This document shows positions 10,796-22,700 of a DNA stretch of 64,000 bases, one piece after another. The DNA lies in contig JASKMD010000003.1 in the NCBI GenBank assembly GCA_030144725.1, positions 12,279,576 to 12,343,575 of the forward strand, read 5' to 3'. The stretch is from Haematococcus lacustris. Its lineage: Eukaryota > Chlorophyta > Chlorophyceae > Chlamydomonadales > Haematococcaceae. Each line of letters opens with the position of its first letter. Position 1 is the first letter of the stretch. The position numbers and the translations under genes are program-made. Below the pieces are notes generated by a model. That model saw nothing but the letters and a program-made list of their open reading frames with translations, did no database searches and had not been told where the DNA came from.

Positions 10796-11064
10796 CGTGA
10801 CGTAGTCTGATGCAGGATGCTCTCATTTCCCGCACCGCCACACATCTTGCTCCGGCGAGTGAGAGCACCGAGATGACACCGCTTTGAATACCATTTTCTC
10901 AGCGGTCTTGAACTGCTGTCCTCGGGCAGCCGTACCCGTCGATCAGTCTGTCTACCCAGGGAAGAGTGTGGGCAGAGTCTCAGGCAGGAGTGGCTGTAGG
11001 CTGTAGCCAACCTGTGCTGTAGCGGCTGCTACAGCTGCTGTATGCATGGCAGAGCTGGCAGGCA

Positions 11065-11490
11065 GCTGAGCCCATCCAACCCTCTAAGGGCAAAGAGCAA
11101 GGGCAAGGCTGCCAAAGCCAAGACAGCACCACAGCCAGGCTGGTGGGTAGTCCGGGACTGCAATGCAGCATCGAACATGCAGCGAATTGGGGAGAGCAGG
11201 TGGCGCCCGCTGGAGCTGTGCTGCTGGCCTTGACTGCCTGAGCTGCCAAGGAGTACCCCAGCCTGGGATAGAAGCAACTGCGAGACCGCCCGCCCAGAGC
11301 CCAGCAGCAGCCTCCTGCTGTGGCACAGTAGTGTGTGCCCCCTCTTGAGCTGTCATCAGCTCACAGCAGTGCATGTCAGTCATGCCAGTTCTAGGCTATA
11401 GCCCGATCACCGGGGTCAGGCAATGGTGTAGGTGGTAGGCGCCCATGGCATGTGTGTGAGACGTTTACTCCGTACAGACAAAACACCACC
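11065..11490 (+). mobile_element. Fanzor family-3 fragment (RuvC-III end plus 3' segment)
   Basis: The frame carries KGKAAKAKTAPQPGWWVVRD and then CNAASNMQRIGESRWRPLEL, matching the intact C-terminus at 46.9 kb. A deletion after CCWP brings in an early TGA near 11231, so the final ~50 residues are out of frame. Downstream is the conserved 3' segment with hairpin GAGCTG-TCAT-CAGCTC (11347-11362) and a GGTCAGGCAATGGTGTAGG block. It lies between genes. Confidence 0.7.
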
Positions 11491-11494
11491 CCTG

Positions 11495-12470
11495 GTGAGG
11501 GGACCACTTTCTGCCTTTGCCTTGGTGCTTGTTGCCCGCTCGGCCAATGAGGGAGGTGCTGACATCCCAAACCCCTACCCAGGTTCAAGTGCAAAGGTGA
11601 GGAGCAGCAGGAGTAAACCTATTGACGCTGCTGCTATGCCTGCACTCGCGCTGTTGAATGAGCAAGGCAAACACGACACAAACACAGTCTCCAGCCTTGT
11701 GGTTGTCATGGCAACAGCAGCTTCAGGATGGCAAGATAATGTTGAAGGACGATGTTCCTGACCTTTGCAGAAAGTCCGAGATATAGCTTTGCAGATTGAG
11801 ACCGAGATTGGTGTGAAGCAGTTATCATCATTTACTTCCATCGCACTCGGTTAGCATCCCCAGGCTTTACCCTTCGGAGCTTGGCAGGGGGATGTCTTAC
11901 ACCCGGATCACAGTCATGATTATCATTACATGGTTACAACATGTACATGGTTGTGTCGATGCGATGGTTTTCTCACAGCGGCAGGAGCCTGGTGTCAGTG
12001 CGTAATGTCACTAAGCCTCAACCCCTGCTCTCAACGGATGTCACCAATTTCAATCCCCTGGATGCATCTATATGCGGTCTGCTTTGCATGTGCAGTGCTT
12101 GGTATGATCTGACCATCCTGAAGGAGTCCACTCAGCGTGGTTTGTCTATGCTGTGCAAACCCACCAGGCAGCTGTGAACAACACCTGGCCAACTGGCAGT
12201 GAAACCCCTGTTGTGTTCAACCCTGCCGTGACAGCACCCTGCCCTCATGATACCCCGTCTTGCACCCACATCGCCCAGTCACCCTGGCCATCTGTTCATC
12301 ATCACCCACCCACTCTCAGCCATCCACGGACCATAGCTGCAAGCTGCCACAGCAGACAGCTAGCACCACCACAGCAGTGCCTGTCCTGCATGGGCCCAGC
12401 ACCTGCTCACAGCAGGCAGCAAGGGCAGCCAAGCAGGGGCAGGTGCATGTGTGTGCAGCCACGCTAGCCA
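11495..12470. other. Intergenic, no gene seen
   Basis: Only short frames without recognisable domains. The open + strand frame that continues into 13141 is antisense to the proline-rich gene and is not supported. Confidence 0.5.
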
Positions 12471-12472
12471 GC

Positions 12473-15400
12473 TCAAGGGGAGCTATTGTGCAAGCTGTCC
12501 CGGGACCTGGGCTCATGGTAGGAGCGCATGGGGGTGCTGGGTGCAGGGACCCCTGCAGGCAGTGGGGCCGCTGGCAGCAGGGGCTGGTTGGGCCTCACAG
12601 CCTCCAGCTGCGCCATGAGACTGCGACGCACGCCAATCTGACCCGGCTCCCCCTCCTCCCCTTCGCCCCAGCCTGCCAGCTGCCGCCCCCTGCCCAGCCG
12701 CGCCCCCTGCAGCACCACAGGGCTGGCCTCAACCTCCTCCTGCCCACCCTCCCCCTCCTCTTCCCCTGCCGGCTCCTCCAGCACCAGGCGCCGCACCCTG
12801 GCCGGCAGCGGGCTGTCACCCGCCTCTGCAGCCGCCCCCACTGCTCCGTGCACATAGCCAGCGGTGTGGAAGCCCGGGCTGGTAGGTGGGGACTCCAGCC
12901 TGACGGCACGCACGCGCAAACCCCAGTGCCCAGGGTCGTCAGAAGGCCAGCCACCCTCTTCAGGCAGCACCAGGCGGGAGGCTGCCCAGGGTGTGGGGGC
13001 CAGCCGGCCAACATGCGGCTCCTGGTTGGCAGCAGCAGGGTAGCCTGGGGTGTGGTACACAGGGCTGGTGGCTGGGGAGAGGGTGCGGGCAGCTGCTGTC
13101 CAGCTTCTGGCCCGCGCCCGAATGAGGTGCGGGGGCTCTGAGCCCAGCAGCAGGGGTGCGTTGGGCGGTGTCCCGTCCTGCTCCAGACTCAGTTCAGCAG
13201 CCGGGGGGGAGGTGGCAGGCCAGGTGGGCAGAGGCAGCAGGGGACGGGGCGAGCTGCTTGCACTGCTGGGCAGGGAGCCAGGTGATGGGCTGGCTGCTGG
13301 AAGTGGAGGGGCCAGGATCTGGGCTGCCGGCAGCTGCTGGGACACAGGCTGAGTGCAGGGTCCAGGAGGCAGGTATGGGGTGCTGTCTGCAGCGAAAGGG
13401 TGTGAGGTGGAAGCTGCCCGGAAGCTGCCACAAGGCAAGGGGCAGCTGGCACTGGTGGCAAGGGTGTGGCTCAAGGACGCACCGCCACTGCTGCTGCAAC
13501 CTGAGGCTTGTGCTGCACAGGGTGCAGGCAGCCAGGTGGGACCAGCATCGCTGAGACCCAGCAGGTGGCGGCTGAGCAGCTGCTTGCCATCCTGGGAGGG
13601 AGCAGCAGGCCCGAGCAGCGGCGCAGGCAGAGGGCCCCAGGTCTGCTGGATCCAGGCGGGCAGCAGGGCAGGTGCAGCAGACCAGTCCAGCGGCGGCCAC
13701 TGCTGCGGGATGACTGCAAAGGCAGCTGAGGTCGGCCAGGCTGTGATGCCTGGAAGGCTGCTGGCAGCAGCAGAGCCGTAAACAGACGCTGCTGGGGTGG
13801 TGCCAGGATGAGATTGAGGCCCAGAGGGGCCTGTGGCAGTGCTGTCTGCAGGGTGCTGTGACTCCATCACGTTTGAGGCGGTGGCTGCGGTGCTGCTGCA
13901 GGCAGGGTAGCTAGAGGCAGCTTCCCCTGCTGCAGGGAATACCAGTTGGCGGGCCACTGCGTGTAGCGCAAGCGGCGGCAGGGCAGGGCGGGTGGTGGAG
14001 TTGCCCGCATGGCCTGCTGCAGCTTGAACCGTGGCAGCCTGCTCCCCTCCCTCCCTCTGGCTCCTCTGCCCTGCCTCGTCTCTGTGCTCTCCACCTGCCT
14101 GACCTGCCCCTGCACCCCTAGCTTCAGCAGCAAGCAACCCTGGCCACACTTGCTGGTGCTGCTGCTGCTGCCCCTGGCTGCTACTTGTCCCATGGGGTGG
14201 CTGCCACGCCCCCAACCCAGCAAGGGCGCTGCCAGGCTGCCCTGCGAGCTGCAGGTGGTGCAGGCCCCAGACCAGGTGCTGCTGCTGCTGCTGCTGCAGC
14301 TGGAGGATGCCAGGCTGTTGGAGGGGGAGGAGGGGATGTGAGGCAAGTGGGCCAGGGGCTGCCACAGGGTGCAGGATGCAAGGGAGGCCCGGGGGGTAGC
14401 GGGGGGTCACAGCGTCAGGGTGGCCCGCCTCACCCCGCCTGCTGCCAGGGCCAGCAGGGCCAGAGGCTGCCAGGGAGCAGCCGGCTGCAGGCTGGACAGC
14501 CTCAGAGGCCTGCTTGCTGCCTGACTCAGGCTGGCTGCTGTTGACACCTGAGCGCATGAGGTCAACAACAGTCGTGGGCAAGGAAGTAAGACCTGGAGAA
14601 GGCTGGCTGCAGCTTCATGAGCAATGGTTTACAAGGTTGCCAATTGCCACCCTGCCGTGGCAGTATGAGTATGAGGGCTTGTGCCGACACCAAGGCAGCA
14701 AAGCTGACATCCATTCTCCTGTATTGCACACAGACGGCCAGCAGCCAGCAGCAGGCCAGCAATGCTGATTAACATACCAACAAGGGCCTACCTTTGCCAG
14801 CAGCAGTGGCAGTGGGCGCTGCAGTAGTGGCAGGTAGGCGAGGGACTAAAGAGGTGAAGGGGCGAGACGCCTTGATGTTGGAGCAGGCAATGTCCACTGC
14901 AGCTCGGGGCGTGACCAGCTCACAGACCCCCGGCACCTCCTTGGCCACTGCGCCCCCAGAGCTTGCACCCCCAGCGAGGCTGCAGGGGCTGGCTTGGTCC
15001 CGGCCAGCAGCATGCAGGTCAGACCTAGCTAGGCATCCCACTGCGTCAGCCAGCAGCTGAGCGGCTGGCAGCACCAGCTGGTCACTGTTGGCACCATGTG
15101 ATGTTTGAGCTGAGCTGATCGCTTGGTAGCTGAGGGCCAGGGTCTGCTGGGCAGCTTGCAGCATAGGCAGAACAGTCTGCAGCGTGGCCAGCACATCTGC
15201 CACCATCCCAGTGGGAGACATGGGTGATGGCATGCTGGCGTGCTGCTGGGCAACAGACCGGGAGGGGGCAAGTCGCCTGCGGGTGCCTGACAAACGTCGA
15301 GCTAGACAGCGTATGAGTTTGCCACGGGATGTGGGCCTCACAGAACTGGCCTGAGGGTGTGGCCTGTGTGCTGGAAAACCCTGGTCAGGGCTGGAGCACC

Positions 15401-15983
15401 GTTGATGATTGGATGGTTGCTGCCCCTCAGGACAGATGGCTGCACGGGGCAGGGAAGGACTGCTGCATGGCAGCGAGGGCTGGGGTGTGAAGGTAACGTC
15501 ATCTGACAACGAGGGTCGAAAAGCTGTTGGCAGTTTGAATGGAGGGCTGTAAACTAGGCTGGTGCGCTGCTGGAGACATGTGACAGGGGAGAGGAGGGGC
15601 AGGCAGGCTGCAAAGGAGATGCCGTCAGCGCGTCCATCGCCCCCGCTTGCTTCGCACGCCATGGGCTGTACCTCACCAGCCAGAGTTGGGGCCCCAACTC
15701 TGCAACTGCTCTGTGCCAGGTCTGAGCACGCAGAAAGGGCCATCTCGGCACCCACTGGAATAGGAACGCAGGACGATAAGTCTGAATTCAGCAGTTGAAG
15801 CAAGCGCGGGCCGTGTGTGGCCTCTTCGGTCAGGTGTAGGCCTGGCAAAACGTGCTTAGAGCCGAGCGCATATGTGTCCAGCAGCGCACTTAGCAGCAGT
15901 TGTTTCGCTGCAATGGGGGCGGGGGCGATGTAGTGTCGGTACATTTGCTCAAGAGCACCATCAGAAGTCATCTGCGAGGGCAC
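12473..15983 (-). CDS. Low-complexity protein, 1103 aa, two exons, function unknown
   Basis: Exon 1 is 15983-14792 and exon 2 is 14592-12473. The donor GTAGGC and the acceptor CCAG give a phase-1 joint (AAGK|GLTSLPTTVV), and the sum is exactly 1104 codons. The start MPSQMTSDGALEQMYRHYIA begins the only long frame. The first ~60 residues look folded and helical. An Arg-rich patch (LIRCLARRLSGTRRRLAPSR) sits near residue 240. A helical stretch (MVADVLATLQTVLPMLQAAQ) follows. The exon-2 product is mostly disordered Gln/Ala/Pro/Ser with a poly-Gln run, and then two similar short motifs, SPVYHTPGYPAAA and SPGFHTAGYVHGA, about 55 residues apart. An acidic patch (EEPAGEEEGEGGQEEVEA) follows. No known domain is seen. 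The disordered, Gln-rich, basic-patched make-up suggests a nuclear or regulatory protein, but this is inference only. Confidence 0.65.
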
Positions 15984-16530
15984 AGAAGCCGCGGGCTATG
16001 GAGACTTCACCTAGAGCAACAGCCTTTTTTACTACCTACGTGCTAGTGTCAGTAGACGTACCATTGTGGGTGCAAGAGAGGCACCTAAACTTTGTAGTGC
16101 ACCAGCTGTCGTTTCCTTTGCGACCGATTCTGGAAGGTCTACACTGCAGCGGGGTTCGAACATCGCCATAGTCCATCCTGTTCCTTGGTGGGGACCCTGA
16201 ACCTCACTCGCTTTTGAAATGCAGGGAACGGGTACGGGCCACATGCCGTAGGAACGGGACGCGGACCGCCTGGGGAGGAACGATGCCGTGCAGCATTGGG
16301 TGCTCCTAGCTGTGTATGTCACATTCCCCTTTCGTCATGGACTGTAGCACCCTGGATTGAAAAAAAAAGCTGCAATACGGCGGCGCGATGATAGCAGCCA
16401 AAACCGCTGCGAACCTGGTGTTCAACACAGCTTTTAACAGGAAACAAAAAAAAAACTGGCAAATCAGGTAAAAAAAAGGCACATCGACTCACAAAGCAAA
16501 TGCAGCACAAAGTGTAGCAAGGCAAAGGAG
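15984..16530. other. Upstream region of the 1103-aa gene, no gene seen
   Basis: Contains three A-runs (16358-16368, 16445-16454, 16469-16476) and no supported frame. It presumably holds the promoter of the minus-strand gene starting at 15983. Confidence 0.4.
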
Positions 16531-16953
16531 ATGCAGCGAAACAGACAGCGTAGACGTGATGCCTCGGACAGTGAAGTGGACCGTGAGGCCGACGCGCAAC
16601 CAGAACCAAGCCAGGCCCAGCAAAACCTGCAGGCCAGCGGTGAAGCGCGCTGGGCCCGCCACCACAATAACACCTGGCACGCTAAGAAGTGCAAACCGCA
16701 CACCGTGATGCGGGGTGTGTCCTCTGCGGGTTTAGCGGAGGGCGCGGTCGTGGCGTCCGAACTGGTTGAGGCGCGGCTCTACGAGCAACTTGTGCTTAGG
16801 GTGGAGGCCTGCAGGAAGAGGGCGCTGCTCGCCAGCTTGCTGTTGGGCCTCATGGTGCGCGGCTGCTTCACACGCGTCACTGTACTTGCGGCCGGGCAGG
16901 AGGCCTTCGAGGACATCCCAGCTGAGGACGCGGTCATCCCGAACCTGGGGTGA
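16531..16953 (+). CDS. Hypothetical 140-aa protein
   Basis: A single frame beginning MQRNRQRRRDASDSEVDREA. It has a charged, Gln-rich N-terminus and then a helical hydrophobic stretch (EACRKRALLASLLLGLMVRG). It is not low complexity and has a plausible basic start, but no family is recognised. The opposite strand is also open, as part of the frame ending at 16732. A 24-bp tandem duplication (GACGCGGTCATCCCGAACCT repeated near 16929 and 16953) sits at its C-terminus and brings in the stop. Confidence 0.3.
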   Translation: MQRNRQRRRDASDSEVDREADAQPEPSQAQQNLQASGEARWARHHNNTWHAKKCKPHTVMRGVSSAGLAEGAVVASELVEARLYEQLVLRVEACRKRALLASLLLGLMVRGCFTRVTVLAAGQEAFEDIPAEDAVIPNLG

Positions 16954-16954
16954 C

Positions 16955-17856
16955 GCGGTCATCCCGAACCTGTTCCTCCAGCTCGGCCGCGGTCTGCCTC
17001 CTCCCGGCAGGCGGTCTCGGCCCGGCGCTGCTGTGGAGGTCTCCACGCCCGCCTCAACGCTGTACCTCGCTATGAGCACGACGCCAACACCGTGGATGAC
17101 GTGGGCTAGAAGCTGGAGGCAAGCTTTGCCAACAGCCTCACCGAGTTGTTCCCCCGCAGTGCATGCCCTTAGCCGGACGCCCTTGTCCTCTGCGTCTGCC
17201 ATGGCTGCCATGGTTGCTGCATCAGCTCTGGTTACATGCTGGTGCAACAGCTCTGTCTCCTCAACCAAGGCTGCGTTCAGCTGTTGCTCCTGCTCCTGCA
17301 GTGCTGCTGATGCATGGGCATCAGAAGAGGCATCTGCTGCTACAGTAGCGGCCGCCATAGACGAGGCCTCGGCTGCAACAACACGGGCATCTGCAGCGCA
17401 CATTGCCGTTGTAAGCCTCACCACTGACTGCTGCAGCTGCTCGACACCCGAGGCTCGGTGAGCCAAACGAGCTTGGGCTACATTGAGTTGTTCCTTCACA
17501 ATCAATGGGGGTGAAGGATGAAATGCAAGGTGGAAGGTTGGCTCAATGGCAGGGACTTGGCTAGTCATGGCTGACCGTACCTTCATGTGCCAGCTAATTT
17601 GCAGCAGAGACGGCGATAATGTGGGCATGGAGGTCAGCGCGCTGCAAACAGTAATGGAGCTGCTTTTCCAACAGTTGCTGCTGTTGCTGCCAGTCCTGCT
17701 GCCGCTGCTGCCAGTCCTGATGTTGCTGCTGCCAGTCCTGCTGCCGCTGCTGCCAGTCATGATGCTGCTGCTGCCAGTCCTGTTGTTGCTGCTGCCAGTG
17801 TTGCTTCTCCCGTGCCTTCTCTTCCTGCACCTCTTGTAGCCGTTGTTTGGTATCAA
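16955..17856 (-). CDS. Coiled-coil protein with Trp-Gln heptads (partial model)
   Basis: Two minus-strand exon-like frames. The first (17850-17594) has TLIDTKQRLQEVQEEKAREK followed by Gln-rich heptads of the form DWQQxxQ repeated five times, then LLEKQLHYCLQRADLHAHII. The second (about 17490-17100) has VKEQLNVAQARLAHRASGVE and a long Ala/Glu/Gln coiled coil (ADARVVAAEASSMAAATVAA ... LQEQEQQLNAALVEETELLH). Both have strong coiled-coil periodicity. The splice joint, the N-terminus (beyond the GGGGC array) and the C-terminus are unresolved. The heptad coding is itself a ~21-bp CTG-rich minisatellite. Function is unknown. Confidence 0.45.
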
Positions 17857-17910
17857 TCAGCGTCTGAAGACAACAATGAAACACCACATGCATTGGTATG
17901 GGCGAGGGCA

Positions 17911-18804
17911 CAGGCGGGGCGGGGCGGGGCGGGGCGGGGCGGGGCGGGGGGCGGGGCGGGGCGGGGCGGGGCGGGGGCGGGGCGGGGCGGGGCGGGGCGG
18001 GGCGGGGCGGGGCGGGGCGGGGCGGGGCGGGCGGGGCGGGGCGGGGCGCGGGGCGGGGCGGGGCGGGGCGGGGCGGGGCGGGGCGGGGCGGGGCGGGGCG
18101 GGGCGGGGCGGGGCGGGGCGGGGCGGGGCGGGGCGGGGCGGGGCGGGGCGGGGCGGGGCGGGGCGGGGCGGGGCGGGGCGGGGCGGGGCGGGGCGGGGCG
18201 GGGCGGGGCGGGGCGGGGCGGGGCGGGGGCGGGGCGGGGCGGGGCGGGGCGGGGGCGGGGCGGGGCGGGGCGGGGCGGGGCGGGGCGGGGCGGGGCGGGG
18301 CGGGGCGGGGCGGGGCGGGGCGGGGCGGGGCGGGGGCGGGGCGGGGCGGGGCGGGGCGGGGCGGGGCGGGGCGGGGGCGGGGCGGGGCGGGGCGGGGCGG
18401 GGGCGGGGCGGGGCGGGGCGGGGCGGGGCGGGGCGGGGCGGGGCGGGGGCGGGGCGGGGCGGGGCGGGGCGGGGCGGGGCGGGGCGGGGCGGGGCGGGGC
18501 GGGGCGGGGGCGGGGCGGGGCGGGGCGGGGCGGGGCGGGGCGGGGCGGGGCGGGGGCGGGGCGGGGCGGGGCGGGGGCGGGGCGGGGCGGGGCGGGGCGG
18601 GGCGGGGCGGGGCGGGGCGGGGGCGGGGCGGGGGCGGGGGCGGGGCGGGGCGGGGGCGGGGCGGGGGGGGCGGGGCGGGGCGGGGCGGGGCGGGGGCGGG
18701 GCGGGGCGGGGCGGGGCGGGGCGGGGGCGGGGCGGGGCGGGGCGGGGCGGGGCGGGGCGGGGCGGGGGCGGGGGCGGGGCGGGGCGGGGCGGGGCGGGGC
18801 GGGC
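17911..18804. repeat. (GGGGC)n array with GGGGGC variants, ~890 bp
   Basis: A nearly pure 5-bp GGGGC tandem array, interrupted irregularly by 6-bp GGGGGC units that shift the frame. All frames are open as Gly/Arg/Ala or Pro/Arg/Ala dipeptide-like repeats only because no stop can form. It lies upstream of, or in an intron of, the coiled-coil gene. The G-strand should form quadruplexes readily. Confidence 0.97.
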
Positions 18805-19262
18805 AGTGACACATGGCACCAGAGCAGCTGACACATGTCACAAGAGCAGGGCCCACATGGTACCTGCGCATGTGTCACTTGGTTGCAGAGCAGTATAGAA
18901 TCCCCCAAGAAATCATCAAGGGACGGCATGGAGCAAGCAGTGAGTGGCTAGCACCACACACAAAAGTGGCCCCTTGCATCCAGCCTGACCGCTAGCATGC
19001 CCCTTGTTTGCTGCAGGTGTGATGGTCAGCTCAGCAGCCAGGAGCAGCACCCAGAAGGAGCTAGGAGCAGCAGCGTGGAACAGCAACCATGAGCAAGGAG
19101 GAACAACAGGACACCTCCTTCCCCTGCACACTCCTCACCACCCAGCTGCGCTGACGCTCAATCCAGGCTGGACTGCCACCCAAAGGCTCTCAAAAGCACC
19201 CAAAGGCGGCGCTGGTGTTCGTGCGAGCCAGCTATGACCCTGGCTCCAGCCAGAGCCACCGC
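18805..19262. other. Region before the assembly gap, no gene seen
   Basis: Short repeats of ACACATGGCACC/CACATGGTACC type around 18830-18870. Further exons of the minus-strand LRR gene could lie here, but none is clear. Confidence 0.4.
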
Positions 19263-19762
19263 NNNNNNNNNNNNNNNNNNNNNNNNNNNNNNNNNNNNNN
19301 NNNNNNNNNNNNNNNNNNNNNNNNNNNNNNNNNNNNNNNNNNNNNNNNNNNNNNNNNNNNNNNNNNNNNNNNNNNNNNNNNNNNNNNNNNNNNNNNNNNN
19401 NNNNNNNNNNNNNNNNNNNNNNNNNNNNNNNNNNNNNNNNNNNNNNNNNNNNNNNNNNNNNNNNNNNNNNNNNNNNNNNNNNNNNNNNNNNNNNNNNNNN
19501 NNNNNNNNNNNNNNNNNNNNNNNNNNNNNNNNNNNNNNNNNNNNNNNNNNNNNNNNNNNNNNNNNNNNNNNNNNNNNNNNNNNNNNNNNNNNNNNNNNNN
19601 NNNNNNNNNNNNNNNNNNNNNNNNNNNNNNNNNNNNNNNNNNNNNNNNNNNNNNNNNNNNNNNNNNNNNNNNNNNNNNNNNNNNNNNNNNNNNNNNNNNN
19701 NNNNNNNNNNNNNNNNNNNNNNNNNNNNNNNNNNNNNNNNNNNNNNNNNNNNNNNNNNNNNN
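19263..19762. other. Assembly gap (500 N)
   Basis: Exactly 500 N, a conventional scaffold gap size, so the true length is unknown. It interrupts the LRR gene after its 19900-19776 exon. Confidence 1.
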
Positions 19763-19775
19763 CTCATGCTCTCAC

Positions 19776-22700
19776 CTCTAGCTTAGGGGTCAGGATGCTG
19801 CACACAAAGGGCCCGCCCAGGTTGTTGCGCATGAGGTACAGGCGCTTCAGGTTGGGAACGTTGGGAAAGGCCAGGGCAGCAGCCACAGAGGAGAGGTTGC
19901 CTGGAGGCACGAGTGGGACTGGCGCTGAGGAAATGCAAACAGCTGCCTAGCGCTCTGGTATGCTTCCATACAGCCTGCTTGGTAAGGAAGCTTGCCTCAT
20001 ATCCTATTCATATCTCATCCTGAGGGCAGCTTCATCAAGCTTATCTGCATCAGCAGGCAGCTCATGCACACCAGGCTGTAATGTCTGAGCCCCTTGGCCT
20101 GCACGTCAAAACAGTAGAATATACAACCAAATGGCAAAGGATTGGGAGGTGGTGGGATGGCATGACACTAATCTTAACTAAGCATGGGTGTGTTATGTGT
20201 CCTGCAGCTGAAGTGGGAGCCGGCCAAGGTGTCAAGGGAGCACTGAGGCTACCACCCCCAGGTGGTCCCACACCCAGCTCCCACAGCCCCCATGCAGCCA
20301 CACAGCCTTAGAGCCAGGGCCCAGCACTCCCTTGCCAGCCAAGCGTACCAAGGTCAAGTGGGCAGCTGAGCCCACCCAGCCCACCAAGGGCACATTTCAA
20401 GGCAAGGGCAAGGATACCTTAGCCAGACCAGCACCACAGCCAGGCAGGTGGGTAGAGTGGGACGGCAATGCAGCGCTAAACATGCAGCGCATTGGGGAGA
20501 GCAAGTGGCGCCCACTGGAGCTGTGCTGGTGGCCAGAATATGGGAAGCTGCCAGCCAAGGGCAAGGAGTACCCTGACATGGGCTACAAGCAGCTGCGAGA
20601 CCCCCCACCTAAGGCCCGGCAGCAGCCTCCTGCTGTGGCACAGCAGTGTGTGCCCCCTCTTGAGTTGTCATCAGCTTACACCAGTGCATGTCTGTCATGC
20701 CCATTCTAGGCTATATGGTTTTTGAGGCTGTAATGGCCCTGACTGTTAGGCCGTCACCAAGTCCTTTGCCGCCACTTCACTAGCTGTGTTCTAGTATGTC
20801 CTGAGGGTTGACCCTTCACGCACAAGATACAAGACAGCCTAGACAAGCTGTCCCTGCAGGAATGCAAGTGTACAGTGTACAAGTGTACAAGGAGCCGGCC
20901 CTCACCAGCTGCAACACCACTACCATTCAGTCAAGATACAACGGCACACAGCTGTCTAGTCCTTCCCAACCCTGGTCATTGCAGCCGAACAAGTGCCCTG
21001 CGGTCCTGTGCTATGCAGACCCTTGGCCAGCCTGCATCCAGCACCGCACCCACCCAGCAGGATGTTGAAGGACAGGTCTAACGACTCCAGCAATGAGAAC
21101 CGTCCAAACTCCTGGGGGAAGGTAATGGCAGCCGAGCCAGAGCCAGGGGCCCCTCTGCACACCAGGTTGCCACTGGCGTCCCCGGCCAGTACCAGCTTCA
21201 CCAGGTGGCCGGACTCGGCACACACATTGGGCGGGCGGGAGCAGATGTCTTGCTCCACTGCAGGCAGTGGAGGTCATCACAGTGGCAGCTGACGGGCTAA
21301 TGAGGCGATTGAAGCAACAGATGCCAAAGCATATGCGGGCTCGCATGATGCTGACGGTGGGTTGGTGACTTCCCACTGACAGCAGCAGCGTGAAAAGCAG
21401 GCCTGGGCTACAAGCGGCTGCAAGACCAAGTACCTACGCACAAACAGTGGCAGCAGCCTGTTGTGGCACCATAGGGTGTGCCATGTGTAAGCTGTGTCAG
21501 CTAACATTATAGTGCATGTTTGTAAGGCCTAATTGTTTAGTCGTCCCTAACGGTTTAAGGCAACAGGACAGCACATAGGCAATCAGAGTCTCAGGGACAC
21601 TAATGCGGGCGAAGTGGCTTTTGAGGCTGCTGGGCCCAGTGCAATTCCTTGTTCATGCCACAGCTAGTACTGGCTGTAGCCTACCTGTCCGATTGTCCTG
21701 CACAGCGGCTTGCAGCGTCAGGCAGGCGTTGCTCATGGTATCTGAGGTGTCACAGCACTGCTCAAAAATGGACGACAAGAGGCTTACTTCCTCAGCCACC
21801 AGCTGGCTCATGTTGTTGGGGCTTTGCACCTGCCAGCATTATGCACAACATCACCACGCATGCATTGCTAGGTCACTCCCTGCATCCATGACTCACATGG
21901 GTACTGCACGGCGAAGGGATGACTCACAGTTGACAAGTTTGGGCTGTGTGTCCCAGGCCCAGGGCAAGGCTGCCAAAGCCAAGACAGCACTACAGCCAGG
22001 CTGGTGGGTAAACAGGGATTGCAATGCAGCTCTGAACATGCAGCGCACTGGGGAGAGCAGGTGGCGCCCGCTGAAGCTGTGTTGCTGGCCAGACCAGCTG
22101 TAGCTGCCAGCCAAGGGCAAGGAGCACCCTGACGTGGGCTACAAGCAACTGCGAGACCGCCCGCCCAGAGCCCAGCAGCAGTGACCTCCTGCTGTGGCAC
22201 AGTAGTGCGTGCCCCTCTTGTGCTGTCATCAGCTCACATCAGTACATGTCTGTCATGCCGACTCTAGACCATGTCACAGGGGTCAGGCAATGATGTGGTA
22301 GGCGCCCATCCCATGTGCATGGGAAAACATAACTCCACACAGCCCAAATACCGCCCACACGCAGTGTTCCCTAGCGGTCCCTCGTAGTAGTCCCTAGTAA
22401 GAAACGAGGTGCTGTGTGTCCTATAACCTCAAGCCGCTGTGCTGTTAGCCTCAGCAACTCACCCTCAGCTCGTACGTGGAATATGTTTGGTAGCCTGTAA
22501 CCTACACACACAAGAAAGCAGTAGCAGTGGGTGGGTGAGCGGGCATCACAGTGCAAGTCGAGTGTTGGCATGCATGCTTGCTAATGGATTGTGAGCCAAG
22601 TGCAGGGAGCGCACCTGGATGGTGTACACCCCAGGTGTTGCACGGAGGATGCTGGCTGGCAATGACACCATGTCTTCCCCCACATGCTCGTCGCTGCTCC

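Noticed and set aside
12260..13141. Plus-strand frame of 293 codons
   Set aside because: It is antisense to exon 2 of the 1103-aa gene, whose two exons join in frame over 3.3 kb.
17594..18929. Several 300-425-residue Gly/Arg/Ala or Pro/Arg/Ala frames
   Set aside because: A compositional artefact of the GGGGC array in all frames.
19135..19950. Frames spanning the N block
   Set aside because: They are assembly-gap filler; only the LRR exon 19900-19776 is real sequence there.
20956..21258. The LRR exon 21257-21054 as a stand-alone small protein
   Set aside because: Both edges are splice sites whose phases match the neighbouring exons, so it is an internal exon.
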